Assembly (NCBI RefSeq): GCF_000762875.2
Contig: NZ_JRMP02000005.1
Coordinates: forward strand, 62,001 to 126,000
Length of the DNA: 64,000 nt
Direction of reading: 5' to 3'
DNA from: Helicobacter saguini
GTDB lineage: Bacteria; Campylobacterota; Campylobacteria; Campylobacterales; Helicobacteraceae
The notes under the pieces are model-generated. The model made no database searches, had not been told where the DNA came from, and saw only the letters and a list, made by a program, of their open reading frames with translations. A program made the translations under genes and the position numbers. This document shows, in pieces, positions 20,263-30,416 of this stretch; the first letter of the stretch is position 1; each line of letters opens with the position of its first letter.

Positions 20263-22737
20263 ATGAAATACACAAATGAGCAATTACAGATTAATTTTTA
20301 TAAAAATATGGAGTTTTTTAGGGTTAATAATGAGAAGCTTTTTAGGGCGCTCCAAAGCCCTGCACTGCGATATAATCTGCATATTGACGTGCATGGATTT
20401 AACATTATAAATTTGCAAAATAATACTTTGTTTTATCCGCTTATTGAGTGTGAAGATTCTACACATTTTATAGAATCTAAAGGCGTAAATTCTAATAAAA
20501 ATAGCGAAAATAAAAAAAAACAATACGCTATGTTAGCCGCTCATAAGGACTTGGCAAAAACGCCTAGCAAAAATGCTAAGTGGAAAATGCACTTAAGCTG
20601 CAATGCTGATTTAAGCCATAATTTTACTGATGAATCTAAGCTAAAAATTACTGCTAAATATTGTAACGATATGTATAAAAATTGTATTAAAAAAGTTATA
20701 GAATCTAGTAGTATAGATTTTAATAAATTAGAAAATTTGCAATTAGATTCTAAAAATATTATGGAATATGGTATTAAAGATTCTATAAAAGTTGATAATT
20801 CTAATATTCCTAATTTTTTAAAGCAAAAAGTTAGTATGAAAGATTCTATAAATTTAGATTCTAACACGAAATCTAACATAGAATCTAGTAACCAAAAATG
20901 TTACGATTTGAAACAAGAGTATATCAATAATATTACAGAAAGTTACGCTGATTCTAAATTTTTGCCGCTTACTTGCATTTATGGGCTTTTGGGTGGGATT
21001 TTTTTGCAGGATTTATTAGAGCAAGGCTATCATTTTCACTCGCTAATTATTTATGAGGATGATATTGATTTGTTTAGAATCTCGCTTTATTTCCTTGATT
21101 TTTCGCTACTTTTTTCGCGTTGTGGCAGTGATTTTGTCAAAAATAGCACATTAATTATGATTTCTCAAGTAAATACTGATATTATTTCAAGTCTTATTCG
21201 CAAAATACGTGTTACTTTTTCACTCACTTCAATTTCACTTAAGCAATATGAGAGTAAAAATGTAACACTTTTGCAAGAATTTATCGCTAAGGAGCGAGCG
21301 GCTATTTTGCGTGGTTGGGGGAGTTTTGAGGATGAAATGATAGGCTTTAAAAATGCTTTGGTGAATCTAAAAAATTGCCATCTTTTAGATTCTAATATCA
21401 AGCGGTGTAATGCCCCTATTTGCGTGGTTGGCAATGGTCCTAGCCTTGATTTAAACCTTGATTTTATTAAAAAAAATGCGGATAAAATGATAATTTTTAG
21501 CTGCGGGACTGCTTTGAAAGTGCTGAGACATCACGGAATTAAGCCAGATTTTCAAATTGAAATTGAGCGAATTAGCTATCTTGGAGATGTTTTGAGGCAG
21601 GAGAATTTGGACGATATTCCCCTTATTTTCGGGCAGATGACAAATTGTGATGCGGTAAATTTGAGTGTGGAATCTTTTGCGTTTATGCGTGGTGGGAGTG
21701 CGAGTGCGTATCTTGAGACTAAAAATATTAGCGAAGATAAAAAAGTGTTAAGTAAAGTAACAGATGATAATTTAAAGTGTGAAAAAATGAAACAAAATTC
21801 TATGCTAGATTCTAAGAGTGACACTCAAAATAAAATAGATTCTATAGAATCAGTTGCAAATTTAGATTCTAAAAAATACGAAGATTCTAAAATTTTAAAA
21901 GATTCTAAAGAGAGCGAAAACACAAAAATAGGACAAAAAAAGTCTCATTTTACCCTAGAATTTTCCGCACCATTTGTAGGAAATGCAGGTGTGGCACTAA
22001 GTGCGATTTTGGGTAGTGATGTGATATTGTGCGGGCTTGATTGCGGCTATATTAAGGGCTTTAGCAAGCACGCGAAACATAGCTATTATGGCGATGAAAG
22101 TGACAAGATTCCGCGTGATTGCTTTAAGGTTGCGGGTAATAAAAATTTGGAGGTTTTTAGCAATGATTTGTTTTATTTGAGTGCGAAAAATGTGGAGTTT
22201 GCGATTGCTTTTTATAAGACAAATCATGTGATAAATCTTGGTTTTGGCGCGAAATTTAAGCATACTTTAAGCTTAAATGAGAGCGATTTTAGCCTAAAAA
22301 ATATTGATAAAAATGCTGGGATTGCTATGATAAAAAGCAATTTTAAAAAGGCTACTTTGGATGTGAAAAAGGGCGAAATTATGCAGATTATAAAAGATTA
22401 TATTTTGAAAGTTGAAGAAATTCTAGATTCTAAAAATAATAATTTAAAAGAGCAAAAAGTTATAGAATCTAAAAGTATAAATCTAAAAGAAATTTATGAT
22501 AAAATCGATAATATAGAATCTATTTTGCACTCGCTAATTAGCATAGAAAAAAACCGCAAAGGCATTATTTTGCTAGAGGGCAGCACTTTGCATTTATGCC
22601 ACTCCTTGCTGATTTCATCAATTTTTGCCCCTAAAAATCTTAAAAATCAATCCTTTTACAACGAGCTAAAAAATATTTTTACCGCTACTTTTAGGGTAAT
22701 TTATGATGAATTGGTTGCTGAGTTACAAATTATATAA
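20263..22737 (+). CDS. Maf-type motility accessory / flagellin glycosyltransferase (DUF115)
   Basis: This 824-residue protein has the central DUF115 (MAF_flag10) domain: APICVVGNGPSLDLNLDFIKKNADKMIIFSCGTALKVLRHHGIKPDFQIEIER, then SAPFVGNAGVALSAILGSDVILCGLDCGY. In Campylobacter and Helicobacter, Maf proteins transfer nonulosonic acids to flagellin. The N-terminal part (ILYPLIECEDSTHF..., GLLGGIFLQDLLEQGYHFHSLIIYEDD) also fits. DSK/IESK-rich inserts lie at about residues 66-90, 150-215 and 505-560, the last between the two DUF115 blocks. No flagellin or pseudaminic acid gene is nearby. It could be one of several paralogues. Confidence 0.8.
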   Translation: MKYTNEQLQINFYKNMEFFRVNNEKLFRALQSPALRYNLHIDVHGFNIINLQNNTLFYPLIECEDSTHFIESKGVNSNKNSENKKKQYAMLAAHKDLAKTPSKNAKWKMHLSCNADLSHNFTDESKLKITAKYCNDMYKNCIKKVIESSSIDFNKLENLQLDSKNIMEYGIKDSIKVDNSNIPNFLKQKVSMKDSINLDSNTKSNIESSNQKCYDLKQEYINNITESYADSKFLPLTCIYGLLGGIFLQDLLEQGYHFHSLIIYEDDIDLFRISLYFLDFSLLFSRCGSDFVKNSTLIMISQVNTDIISSLIRKIRVTFSLTSISLKQYESKNVTLLQEFIAKERAAILRGWGSFEDEMIGFKNALVNLKNCHLLDSNIKRCNAPICVVGNGPSLDLNLDFIKKNADKMIIFSCGTALKVLRHHGIKPDFQIEIERISYLGDVLRQENLDDIPLIFGQMTNCDAVNLSVESFAFMRGGSASAYLETKNISEDKKVLSKVTDDNLKCEKMKQNSMLDSKSDTQNKIDSIESVANLDSKKYEDSKILKDSKESENTKIGQKKSHFTLEFSAPFVGNAGVALSAILGSDVILCGLDCGYIKGFSKHAKHSYYGDESDKIPRDCFKVAGNKNLEVFSNDLFYLSAKNVEFAIAFYKTNHVINLGFGAKFKHTLSLNESDFSLKNIDKNAGIAMIKSNFKKATLDVKKGEIMQIIKDYILKVEEILDSKNNNLKEQKVIESKSINLKEIYDKIDNIESILHSLISIEKNRKGIILLEGSTLHLCHSLLISSIFAPKNLKNQSFYNELKNIFTATFRVIYDELVAELQII

Positions 22738-22779
22738 CTTTAATATTTTCATCTTTCATTATCCTTTTTATTACCCATA

Positions 22780-23691
22780 TTAGAATCTTGCGTAAATAAA
22801 AAATTCCTTGTTTCCTTCCTTGCCTTTGAGTAGCGATTCTTCGATAAATAGGGAGTTTGCGCCCTTTTGTTTTAGTAAATCTAAAAAAGAATTTAGGGAT
22901 TCTTTTATGATTTTAGAATCTTTGAGGACGCCTTTTTTATTGCGTTTTGCTTCAATTCCTACTTCAAATTGTGGCTTAAAAAGTAACAATAAGTTTTTGC
23001 TTAAAAAAGTTAGAGAATCTATAACTTTTCTTAGTGATATAAAGCTAATATCACAGCTCAAAAATGCAAATTCTTTTTTAGATTCTAATATTTTTTTAAT
23101 ATCGCCTGAAAGCTCGTAATTTAGGCACTTTTGCAAGGAAGTAACAAATGTTACATCCGTCATTTTACCTTTTAAAAAAGTAGCCACAAAATCCCTAATA
23201 TCCATATTTTCCACACTTATCACCTTATGATTTTCCCTAAGCGTAGAATCTAGCTGATTATCCCCGACATCTTGGGCTATCACAAGGTTTGCGCCCTTGC
23301 TTAAAAGCACTTGAGTAAAGCCGCCACTGCTAGCGCCCACATCTATAACTATATTATTTTTTATATTATTAATTATAGAATTTTTTATATATTTTATTAT
23401 AGATTCACTAAGTTTAGATTCTATAAAGTTAGCCTTAGAATCTAGGAAAATCTGCCCATTTAATTCATTATTTTGCAAAAACTTAGATAGCTTAAAAGCC
23501 GCGCGAGAGCAGTAAATCTTAGAATCTATAAACATATCTTTTTTAATCTCAATATTAAATGTAGAATCTGTCTCAAAAGAAGGCTTAAAAATAGGGCGAT
23601 TATCCACCAAAACACAGCCATTTTTTATAAGCTCACTAGCCTTTTGACGCGAAAAATCAAAACGCAAAACAAGAAATTTATCAAGTCGCAT
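22780..23691 (-). CDS. tlyA: TlyA family rRNA 2'-O-methyltransferase / haemolysin
   Basis: This 303-residue protein has an N-terminal S4 RNA-binding domain (MRLDKFLVLRFDFSRQKASELIKNGCVLVDN) followed by an FtsJ-like Rossmann domain (VIDVGASSGGFTQVLLSKGANLVIAQDVG, LSCDISFISLRKVIDSL, LLFKPQFEVGIEAKRNKKGVLKD). TlyA methylates ribose of 16S/23S rRNA and confers capreomycin sensitivity; in H. pylori it is also linked to haemolysis. Proteins of this family are usually 240-270 residues; the extra length is an IESK/LSESIIKYIKNSIINN stretch at about residues 85-115, between the S4 and FtsJ domains. Confidence 0.9.
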   Translation of the reverse strand: MRLDKFLVLRFDFSRQKASELIKNGCVLVDNRPIFKPSFETDSTFNIEIKKDMFIDSKIYCSRAAFKLSKFLQNNELNGQIFLDSKANFIESKLSESIIKYIKNSIINNIKNNIVIDVGASSGGFTQVLLSKGANLVIAQDVGDNQLDSTLRENHKVISVENMDIRDFVATFLKGKMTDVTFVTSLQKCLNYELSGDIKKILESKKEFAFLSCDISFISLRKVIDSLTFLSKNLLLLFKPQFEVGIEAKRNKKGVLKDSKIIKESLNSFLDLLKQKGANSLFIEESLLKGKEGNKEFFIYARF

Positions 23692-23722
23692 AAAAATCCT
23701 TAGAATCTTAACAATTTTTTAC

Positions 23723-23728
23723 TATAAT
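23723..23728 (+). promoter_or_regulatory. TATAAT -10 element
   Basis: Exact TATAAT 38 bp before the ATG at 23766, in the divergent region with tlyA. Confidence 0.5.
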
Positions 23729-23765
23729 TACAAAGTTTCAAATTTTATAATTTTTAGGTAATCTT

Positions 23766-24758
23766 ATGGTGAATTTTTTAGCAAAAATAAATCGTTTTTT
23801 TAGAATCTTTCTTGCCTTGCAAGTTACATTTTTTATAACTTTTGGCGTTTTAAATGCGGGGCAAGTTGGCTTTTATGACAATGATATGAGTGGGAAAAGT
23901 CAGGCTGAAAAACAGCAAAAAATGCGTGAAAATGAGCAAGAATTTATAGATTTTTTAAGTGCAAAAGTGCGTGATAAGGGCAATTTTAAGCCACTTTGGC
24001 TAAAGACTACAAAAAATGGCGGTAGCGAAACTTGGCACTATATGTGTGTGCTAGGCGATGGCGAGAAAAGCTGTAATTATGCGATTTTAAAGCATTTCAC
24101 GCTAAAGGGTGTGCTGACACTTAGCAATAATTATAAGATTGATGGGGAAAATGAGTGCGATTTTAAGGGCTCAAGGGCGGATTTTAGGGCAGATTCTAAT
24201 GCTGCAATTAGCCAAACGCAGATTGCCCTTTCGGCTAAAAATGCCGAAATTGTGCGGAAAAATGTGCCAAAATGGCTGCTTGATGGCTTTGCTGGAAGTG
24301 CGAGTTTTGAGGTGGAAATCACGCCTTTAAGTGATAGCGGAGCGGATTTTAGTGCGTGGGGGCTTTATACTGGGGGTAGCGACTGCGGTGGTGACGAGAT
24401 TTTGCTGCGTGTGGCGAGTATAAAATTTATTAAAAAGTTAAGTGAAAATCGTGAGAATCTAGGCTATTACAACGCGCAAAATCTAGCCCTGCAACCTGTG
24501 AGACTAATCGCAAAAGACGCGGTAAATCTTAGGGATGCTCCAAATGGCAAGATTGTGGATTCTATCCCACCTGATAGCTTTAGCAAAGTGCGCATTTTAC
24601 GCATTGATAGCACTTATATAAATGAGTATTTAAGCCAGATTCTAGGGCTAGACAAGGCTTTGGCGAGTGCGAAGGGCGAAAAATTTGCTGATAGGCTAAG
24701 TGCGTTTTTTAGCAATCTAAATAGCGGTAAAAGTGCTAATTTTATGGACTCCAAATGA
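23766..24758 (+). CDS. secreted protein with a C-terminal SH3-like segment, function unknown
   Basis: I do not recognise this 330-residue protein as a named family. It starts with a hydrophobic signal segment (FRIFLALQVTFFITFGVLNAG). A middle region has four spaced Cys (MCVLGDGEKSC, ECDFKG and GSDCGGD). The segment RLIAKDAVNLRDAPNGKIVDSIPPDSF (about residues 245-270) looks like a bacterial SH3 domain, which often binds cell-wall peptides. The likely location is periplasm or cell surface. The gene is 74 bp from the divergent tlyA and 76 bp before aat. It has few AGATTCTA motifs. Confidence 0.55.
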   Translation: MVNFLAKINRFFRIFLALQVTFFITFGVLNAGQVGFYDNDMSGKSQAEKQQKMRENEQEFIDFLSAKVRDKGNFKPLWLKTTKNGGSETWHYMCVLGDGEKSCNYAILKHFTLKGVLTLSNNYKIDGENECDFKGSRADFRADSNAAISQTQIALSAKNAEIVRKNVPKWLLDGFAGSASFEVEITPLSDSGADFSAWGLYTGGSDCGGDEILLRVASIKFIKKLSENRENLGYYNAQNLALQPVRLIAKDAVNLRDAPNGKIVDSIPPDSFSKVRILRIDSTYINEYLSQILGLDKALASAKGEKFADRLSAFFSNLNSGKSANFMDSK

Positions 24759-24834
24759 TATAGGCACGGCAAAGGGTGCGTATTTGCACACTTCGCAATT
24801 TGAAACACTTAATTAAATTTGATAACTTTATGTA

Positions 24835-25506
24835 ATGATACGATTGCTAGATGAAAGTTTGTATTTTCCTTCCCCTTTTAACGTTGATGGCTTTAGACCT
24901 CTTGCACTTGGTGGTGATTTGAGTGTGGAGCGGCTACTTTTGGCGTATAGTAATGGTATATTTCCCTGGCAGGATAGCCCGATTGTGTGGTATAGTCCTA
25001 ACCCGCGTGCGATTTTAGAGCTAAATGATTTTCGCCTTACAAAGTCGCTTAAAAAAAGTATAAAAAATAAAAACTTTTCCCTAAAAATTGATACTAATTT
25101 TGCCCTTGTAATGCAAAATTGCAAGGAAATTAAGCGTAAAAATGAGAATAGCACGTGGATTAGCGATTATTTTATAGAATCTTATACGCGGCTGCATAAG
25201 CTAGGGTTGGGACATAGTTTTGAGATTTATCAAGGCGGTGAGCTAGTTGGCGGGCTTTATGGTGTTAGCCTTGGGGGCGTGTTTATGGGTGAGTCGATGT
25301 TTGCGAAAGTTAGCGATGCTAGCAAGGTTGCTTTTTTTTATTTGGTGGAATTTTGCAAAGCACACAACTTTGATTTTATAGACGCGCAAGTGCAAAATCC
25401 GCATTTGCAAAGCCTTGGCGTAAAAGAAATTAGCAAGATTGAATATCTAAGCCGCTTAGAATCTAGCCTAAAAAAGCCGACATTGCAGGGAAAATGGAGA
25501 TTATAA
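24835..25506 (+). CDS. aat: leucyl/phenylalanyl-tRNA-protein transferase
   Basis: This N-end rule enzyme adds Leu or Phe to N-terminal Arg/Lys so that ClpS/ClpAP can degrade the protein. Its 223 residues fit the family. Motifs: YFPSPFNVDGFRPLALGGDLSVERLLLAYSNGIFPW, WYSPNPRAILEL, STWISDYFIESYTRLHKLGLGHSFEIYQGGELVGGLYGVSLGGVFMGESMF, FIDAQVQNPHLQSLGV. The start at 24835 lacks a strong ribosome site. It is convergent with the MotB/ZorB-like gene. Confidence 0.95.
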   Translation: MIRLLDESLYFPSPFNVDGFRPLALGGDLSVERLLLAYSNGIFPWQDSPIVWYSPNPRAILELNDFRLTKSLKKSIKNKNFSLKIDTNFALVMQNCKEIKRKNENSTWISDYFIESYTRLHKLGLGHSFEIYQGGELVGGLYGVSLGGVFMGESMFAKVSDASKVAFFYLVEFCKAHNFDFIDAQVQNPHLQSLGVKEISKIEYLSRLESSLKKPTLQGKWRL

Positions 25507-25589
25507 AAATATTTTCATTTCGTAATTCTAGATTTTAAAGTTACAAATTTAAAAACACATAAATTCTATTTTAAATATCGTGATTTCTC

Positions 25590-26276
25590 TCACTCGCTGG
25601 CTTGTAAGATTTTTAGAATCTGTTCGTTTGCCTTGAATGTCGCTTGAAATTCCACTCTACGTGATAGCTCATCTGTGGCTAAGGGTTTGGCAAAACTTAC
25701 GCCATTTGCGCGTAACAAAGTGATTAGCCACTCTCTTTTATCCGCGATACTTGGCAGTGAAAAGCAGTATTTTAGCACTTCAAAGGCTCTCTCTTGGCTA
25801 AGTTCGGCGTTTCCTAAGTAACGACGTTCAAGTGACTGCGAGCCTTCCCAGTCCTTTGATGTATGCCCTTCAATGCGTATTTCCTCGATAAAATCGCGGT
25901 ATTTTTCCCCATTTAGAATCTTTATAAATCGCGGGAAAAAATCATCTAAAATACGCGCAAATCGCTCCTTAACTTTTTTTTGACCCACATCAAATAAAAT
26001 ATCTTGCTTTTGGAATCTAATCGTTGTATCTTCGTCAATAAAGGCATTCCACGCATTCAAATCCCCGCCAAATTCTTTCATCAAATCCTTATAAAGCTCT
26101 TGCTGCAGGTTTTGATAGTTTTGAGCAAGTTCGCGCATTTTGTCATTTGCGACTTCTAGCTGCTTTTTATCCTGCTCTAATGTCACCATAAAGGCAATCG
26201 CAATCAGCATAAAAATCATCATAATCCCAGACATCATATCAGATATGGTTATCCAGTGGCTGCCTTTTTCTTCCAT
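25590..26276 (-). CDS. orphan MotB/ZorB-like OmpA-domain membrane protein
   Basis: This 228-residue protein has one N-terminal membrane helix with an Asp just before it (WITISDMMSGIMMIFMLIAIAFM; the Asp at residue 13 is where MotB carries its proton-binding Asp). A Gln/Glu/Lys-rich coiled coil follows (about residues 32-66), then an OmpA-like peptidoglycan-binding domain (IRFQKQDILFDVGQ, IRIEGHTSKDWEGSQSLERRYLGNAELSQERAFEVLKYC, LSRRVEFQ). Flagellar MotB is one option, but the EGHTS...LSRRVEF pattern and short linker also fit ZorB-type stator subunits of Zorya phage defence. No MotA/ZorA partner is adjacent: the neighbours are aat (convergent) and rpoD (divergent). Confidence 0.65.
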   Translation of the reverse strand: MEEKGSHWITISDMMSGIMMIFMLIAIAFMVTLEQDKKQLEVANDKMRELAQNYQNLQQELYKDLMKEFGGDLNAWNAFIDEDTTIRFQKQDILFDVGQKKVKERFARILDDFFPRFIKILNGEKYRDFIEEIRIEGHTSKDWEGSQSLERRYLGNAELSQERAFEVLKYCFSLPSIADKREWLITLLRANGVSFAKPLATDELSRRVEFQATFKANEQILKILQASE

Positions 26277-26400
26277 TTTTTGTCCTTAAAAGATTAAAAA
26301 TGTCAATTTTAGCAAGAAATTTATAGAATCTAATTTGTAATTAAATAAAAATTGTATTTTTTACGATATATTAAACGATTTTAATGTTAAGGGGAAAGCT

Positions 26401-28653
26401 ATGGCGACTAAAAAAACAAATGTGAAAGATTCTAAAGAAAAAAACTTATTTGCTGAATCTAAGGGGGCAGATTCTAAGAATGCTAAAGATTCTAAAAGTA
26501 TAGAATCTAAAAATGCTAAGAAAACTAGCACAAAAGTTATAGAATCTAAAACTAAAGATTCTAAAACCACTAAGGCTAAAGAGACGACAAAAGCGCGTCC
26601 TAAAAGCACAAAGCCAAAATATTCAGTAAAAGGTCCAACGAATAAAAAGCCACAAAAAGTTACAGAATCTAAAACTTCTCAAAGCACAAAAGATTCTAAG
26701 AGCGCGACTAAAAAAGAAGTCACCAAAAAAGAAGTAGCAAAAAAAGAGATTCTAAAAGAGCCAAAGAATGCTATGGAGCGCATTGAATATCTTTTTAAAA
26801 CCACTAAAGATGAGTGCATAAGCTATGAGATTCTAGCCCAAGCAATTGATGAAGAGCCTACAATGGCAATGGTAAATAAGATAAAAAGCCTTTGCAAAAG
26901 CCAAAAAAAGCGGCTTATAAGTTCTAGTGAAATGGCGAAAAATCTTAATGAAAAGGATAAAAAAGAAGCCGAAATTGAAAAGCAAAAAAATATTGAGGAG
27001 TATTTGAGCGAAGATTTTGACTTTCAACGTGAAAAAGAGTTGCTAGAATGGAGCAGGAGTGATAGTCCTGTGCGAATGTATTTGCGTGAGATGGGGCAGA
27101 TTCCATTGCTTAATAAAGAGGATGAGGTAATCATTAGCAAGGATATGGAACGTGGTGAAGACATTATTATCGATGCGATTTGCTCTGTGCCATATTTGAT
27201 TGATTTTATTTATGATTATAAGGATGCTTTGATTAATCGCGAACGCCGTGTAAAAGAGCTTTTTAAAAGCTTTGAGGGTGATAAGGATGATGATGAAAGT
27301 GTGGATGAAATTGATATTGAGGTTGAGTTTGAAGAGGATACTGATAGCGAAGATTCTAAACCTAAGTCAAAGAAAAATACAAAAGCTGATGAAGTGCGAA
27401 TTGAAAAAGTGCTAGAGAGCTTTCAAGCCCTGTATGACGCAAAAGAAGACTGGCTAAGGATGATTGAAAAAGACTTAGAGGATGAAAAAAAGGGCGTGAA
27501 ACGCGATGAAAACGAAGAGCTACTACACACGTTAATGCTAGCTCATAAAAAAAATATTTTAAAGCAACGTCTGCTTTTCTTAGGACCAACGAGCAAGTTG
27601 ATAAACGAGCTAACAAAAGCTATGGAAAACACACTGAATCTAAAGGGCAAAGATAGCTTTGAGCGTGAATTGAAGCGGCTTGAATATCGCTTGAATCTTT
27701 TCAATGATACGCTAATGCAAAATCATAAAGATATGCTAAAACGTATCACAAAAATGACCCGCGAAGAGATAATTGCTGAAGTGCCTGAAAATACGATGGT
27801 TAGCACCTATGTGGAGATTCAAAGGCTATTTAAAACGCGTGAAGCAAGTAAAAAAGGCTTTAATATCGAGCCTGAAAAGCTAAAAGAAATTTTAGAGCAA
27901 ATAAAACGTGGAAAAACAATAAGCGATGAGGCAAAAACTAAGATGAGCCGAAGTAACTTGCGGCTTGTGGTTAGCATTGCAAAACGTTATACAAATCGCG
28001 GGCTGCCATTTTTGGACTTGATACAAGAGGGCAATATCGGGCTTATGAAAGCGGTCGATAAGTTTGAGTATCGCAAGGATTATAAGTTTTCTACCTATGC
28101 GACTTGGTGGATAAAACAGGCGATTAGTCGGGCTATCGCTGACCAGGCAAGGACTATTAGAATCCCTATTCATATGATTGATACAATCAATAAAATAAAA
28201 AACTTAATGCGAAAACACGCGCAAGAAAAAGGCGAGGAGCTAGATGTAGAATCTATTGCAAAGCAAGTAGGTTTGAGCGTGGATAAGGTCAAAAATGTGA
28301 TAAAAATCACAAAAGAGCCTATAAGCCTTGAAGCGCCGATTGGCAATGATGATGATGGCAAGTTTGGCGATTTTGTGGAGGATAAAGATTCTATGAGTTC
28401 TATGGATGCGATGCTTAAAGAGGACTTGCGACATCAAATAGATGGCGTGCTAGACCAGCTAAATGAAAGGGAAAAAGCGGTAATCAAAATGCGTTTTGGC
28501 TTACTTGATGATGAAAGTGATAGAACGCTAGAAGAAATCGGCAAGGCATTAAATGTAACTAGAGAGCGAGTGCGTCAAATAGAATCTAGCGCGATAAAAA
28601 AGCTAAAACACCCACGAATCGGTCGCCAACTCCGCCAATACTTGGGCGGCTAG
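26401..28653 (+). CDS. rpoD: primary RNA polymerase sigma factor with a repeat-rich N-terminal extension
   Basis: This is the housekeeping sigma factor. Residues about 1-118 are a Lys/Ser/Thr-rich extension made of KDSK, ESK and TKK units. Region 1.1 begins near 121 ([28 protein letters not shown]), region 1.2 near 224 ([22 protein letters not shown]), and an acidic non-conserved region contains [25 protein letters not shown]. Region 2 is [49 protein letters not shown], and region 4 is [30 protein letters not shown]. At 750 residues it exceeds the roughly 670-680 of H. pylori sigma80; the tail explains the difference. ATG 26401 has AAGGGGAAAG upstream. Confidence 0.96.
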   Translation: MATKKTNVKDSKEKNLFAESKGADSKNAKDSKSIESKNAKKTSTKVIESKTKDSKTTKAKETTKARPKSTKPKYSVKGPTNKKPQKVTESKTSQSTKDSKSATKKEVTKKEVAKKEILKEPKNAMERIEYLFKTTKDECISYEILAQAIDEEPTMAMVNKIKSLCKSQKKRLISSSEMAKNLNEKDKKEAEIEKQKNIEEYLSEDFDFQREKELLEWSRSDSPVRMYLREMGQIPLLNKEDEVIISKDMERGEDIIIDAICSVPYLIDFIYDYKDALINRERRVKELFKSFEGDKDDDESVDEIDIEVEFEEDTDSEDSKPKSKKNTKADEVRIEKVLESFQALYDAKEDWLRMIEKDLEDEKKGVKRDENEELLHTLMLAHKKNILKQRLLFLGPTSKLINELTKAMENTLNLKGKDSFERELKRLEYRLNLFNDTLMQNHKDMLKRITKMTREEIIAEVPENTMVSTYVEIQRLFKTREASKKGFNIEPEKLKEILEQIKRGKTISDEAKTKMSRSNLRLVVSIAKRYTNRGLPFLDLIQEGNIGLMKAVDKFEYRKDYKFSTYATWWIKQAISRAIADQARTIRIPIHMIDTINKIKNLMRKHAQEKGEELDVESIAKQVGLSVDKVKNVIKITKEPISLEAPIGNDDDGKFGDFVEDKDSMSSMDAMLKEDLRHQIDGVLDQLNEREKAVIKMRFGLLDDESDRTLEEIGKALNVTRERVRQIESSAIKKLKHPRIGRQLRQYLGG

Positions 28654-28676
28654 ATTCTATATTTAAGGTTAAATAA

Positions 28677-29525
28677 ATGATAGAATCTGTTTTGGAATCT
28701 AATTTAGAATCTACTTTAGAATCTACACCCAAAAATTCGCATCATCCATTTATAAATAAAAACAAAACTCCGCAAGTTAGCAAAAAGATTCTAAACATCG
28801 TGGGACGCACAAACGCAAAATATAATCTAATAGAAAATGGCGATAGAATCTTGCTGGGCTTAAGCGGTGGGAAAGATTCTATGCTGCTGGCGCGCATTTT
28901 GGCTCACATTAAGCAACATGCGCCATTTAAATTCGAGTATCACGCGATGACGATTGATTATGGTCGTGGCGGCGAGTATGAGTATATTTTCGAGTATTGC
29001 GACTTTTTTCGCATTCCATATACGCTTAATCGCACGGAAATTTTTAAGATTTTGGAAAATCACAAAAAGCAGGGCAGTATTTATTGCTCATTTTGCTCGC
29101 GTATGCGACGTGGTGAGCTGTATCAAATCGCTTTGCAGCAGGGCTTTAACAAGGTCGCACTAGCACATCATTTAGACGATGCTGCCGAGAGCTTTTTTAT
29201 GAATCTTACTTATAATGGCTCGCTGCGTTCCATGCCGCCAAAATATCGTGCAGAAAATGGTTTGCAAGTCATTCGCCCACTAATTTTTGTGCGTGAAAGG
29301 CAAATAATCGACTACATCGCAAGTAATGGAATTTATATTGCCCCTGATTGCAACTGCCCCATAAACTGGCTGCCCGAAGACAAACGCCCACGCGCACGCG
29401 AAGAGACCAAAGCGTTATTAAAAGATTTGGAAGGCAAAAACCCACTTTTATTCAAATCACTCAAAAACGCCTTTAACAACATCCACGCAAACTCCTTTTG
29501 CGATGAGAAGTATTTGGATAAGTGA
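28677..29525 (+). CDS. ttcA: tRNA 2-thiocytidine-32 synthetase
   Basis: This PP-loop ATPase inserts sulfur at C32 of some tRNAs. The 282-residue protein has the PP-loop SGGKDSM at residues 63-69, the Fe-S cysteines in CSFCSRMRRGELY, HHLDDAAESFFMNLTYNGSLRSMPP, and a third conserved Cys in DCNCPINW. The first 36 or so residues (IESVLESNLESTLEST, then HHPFIN) are DSK/ESK-type sequence absent from the family core. The start is 24 bp after rpoD's stop, so the gene may be read through from rpoD. TilS/TtcA-like alternatives are excluded by the CxxC pair. Confidence 0.9.
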   Translation: MIESVLESNLESTLESTPKNSHHPFINKNKTPQVSKKILNIVGRTNAKYNLIENGDRILLGLSGGKDSMLLARILAHIKQHAPFKFEYHAMTIDYGRGGEYEYIFEYCDFFRIPYTLNRTEIFKILENHKKQGSIYCSFCSRMRRGELYQIALQQGFNKVALAHHLDDAAESFFMNLTYNGSLRSMPPKYRAENGLQVIRPLIFVRERQIIDYIASNGIYIAPDCNCPINWLPEDKRPRAREETKALLKDLEGKNPLLFKSLKNAFNNIHANSFCDEKYLDK

Positions 29526-29554
29526 ATAGATTGTAATATATTGTTTTATAAAGT

Positions 29555-30391
29555 TTAATAGTCTTGGGGGGTTTGTTTTATGGCGGAGTCGGCACTGGGG
29601 CGGGGGCTGCCAAAGCCTTGAAACTCTTGCTGGGTGTGATTTATAGCCTCTTCTTTTGGTTTTAAAAAGTCTTCTTTCAAGCCAAAATGCGCCCTTTGCT
29701 CGCTTGCATTTTCAAAGCGTGGTCCCATAACAATGGCAAGTTCAGGGCATACTTCCGCACACAAGCCACAATAAATGCAACGCCCTAAGTTGATAGTATA
29801 GCTATCAATTTTCTTGCGTCCATCGCTTCCTTCGTGCGTTAAGATTCTAATGCAATTGCTAGTGCAGATTTTCTCACACAAGCCACAGCCGATACATCGC
29901 TCATTTCCTGAATCTAGCAAACGCTGCAAATTATGCACGGCGCGATACCTTGGGCTAAGTGGCTGGGCTTCAAATGGGTAATTTATCGTGACTGGTTTGC
30001 TAAAAAATTCCTTGATTGTTAAGCCCATGCCTTTGACTAAGTCCATTCCTAAGCTAAATTTTATGCTTTGTTTAAAGTTTTCAAAGGCAGATTGCGGGGG
30101 CTTTTCCATTGAATAAAATACGTAGTCGGGCTTTTGTTTTTTTATTTGTGGGACGGATTCTATGGTTTTAGATTCTATAGAATCTATGTTAGATTCCACG
30201 TTAGAATCTTGAGTTTTAGATTCTATAGAATCTGTTTTATTTTCGGCAGTAGATGTTTCGCTACGCTCAACATGACTTGCGGTTTGAATGTTAGAATCTT
30301 GGGTTTTAGATTCTATATTAGATGTTTCGCCTTGCGGCTCAACATGACTTGCGGATTCTACGTTTTTAGAATTTTCTTTCACATTTTCCAT
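29555..30391 (-). CDS. nuoI: NADH-quinone oxidoreductase subunit I (two 4Fe-4S clusters) with repeat N-terminus
   Basis: This subunit carries clusters N6a and N6b of complex [16 protein letters not shown] and [13 protein letters not shown] supply the eight Cys ligands. The conserved start of the family ([31 protein letters not shown]) only begins near residue 110. Before it lie about 95 residues of SHVE.GETS and SHVERSETS units mixed with IESKTQDSN. At 278 residues it is about 60 longer than usual. The gene is the last of the nuoG-(four short ORFs)-nuoH-nuoI group, 25 bp after nuoH. nuoJ-N do not follow; the next gene is ttcA, convergent. AAGGAG precedes the ATG. Confidence 0.93.
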   Translation of the reverse strand: MENVKENSKNVESASHVEPQGETSNIESKTQDSNIQTASHVERSETSTAENKTDSIESKTQDSNVESNIDSIESKTIESVPQIKKQKPDYVFYSMEKPPQSAFENFKQSIKFSLGMDLVKGMGLTIKEFFSKPVTINYPFEAQPLSPRYRAVHNLQRLLDSGNERCIGCGLCEKICTSNCIRILTHEGSDGRKKIDSYTINLGRCIYCGLCAEVCPELAIVMGPRFENASEQRAHFGLKEDFLKPKEEAINHTQQEFQGFGSPRPSADSAIKQTPQDY

Positions 30392-30416
30392 TTTTTCTCC
30401 TTTAAAGTTACAAAAT

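Noticed and set aside
25590-26276. Complete Zorya defence system
   Set aside because: Only one ZorB/MotB-like gene is present; no ZorA, ZorC, ZorD or ZorE is nearby.
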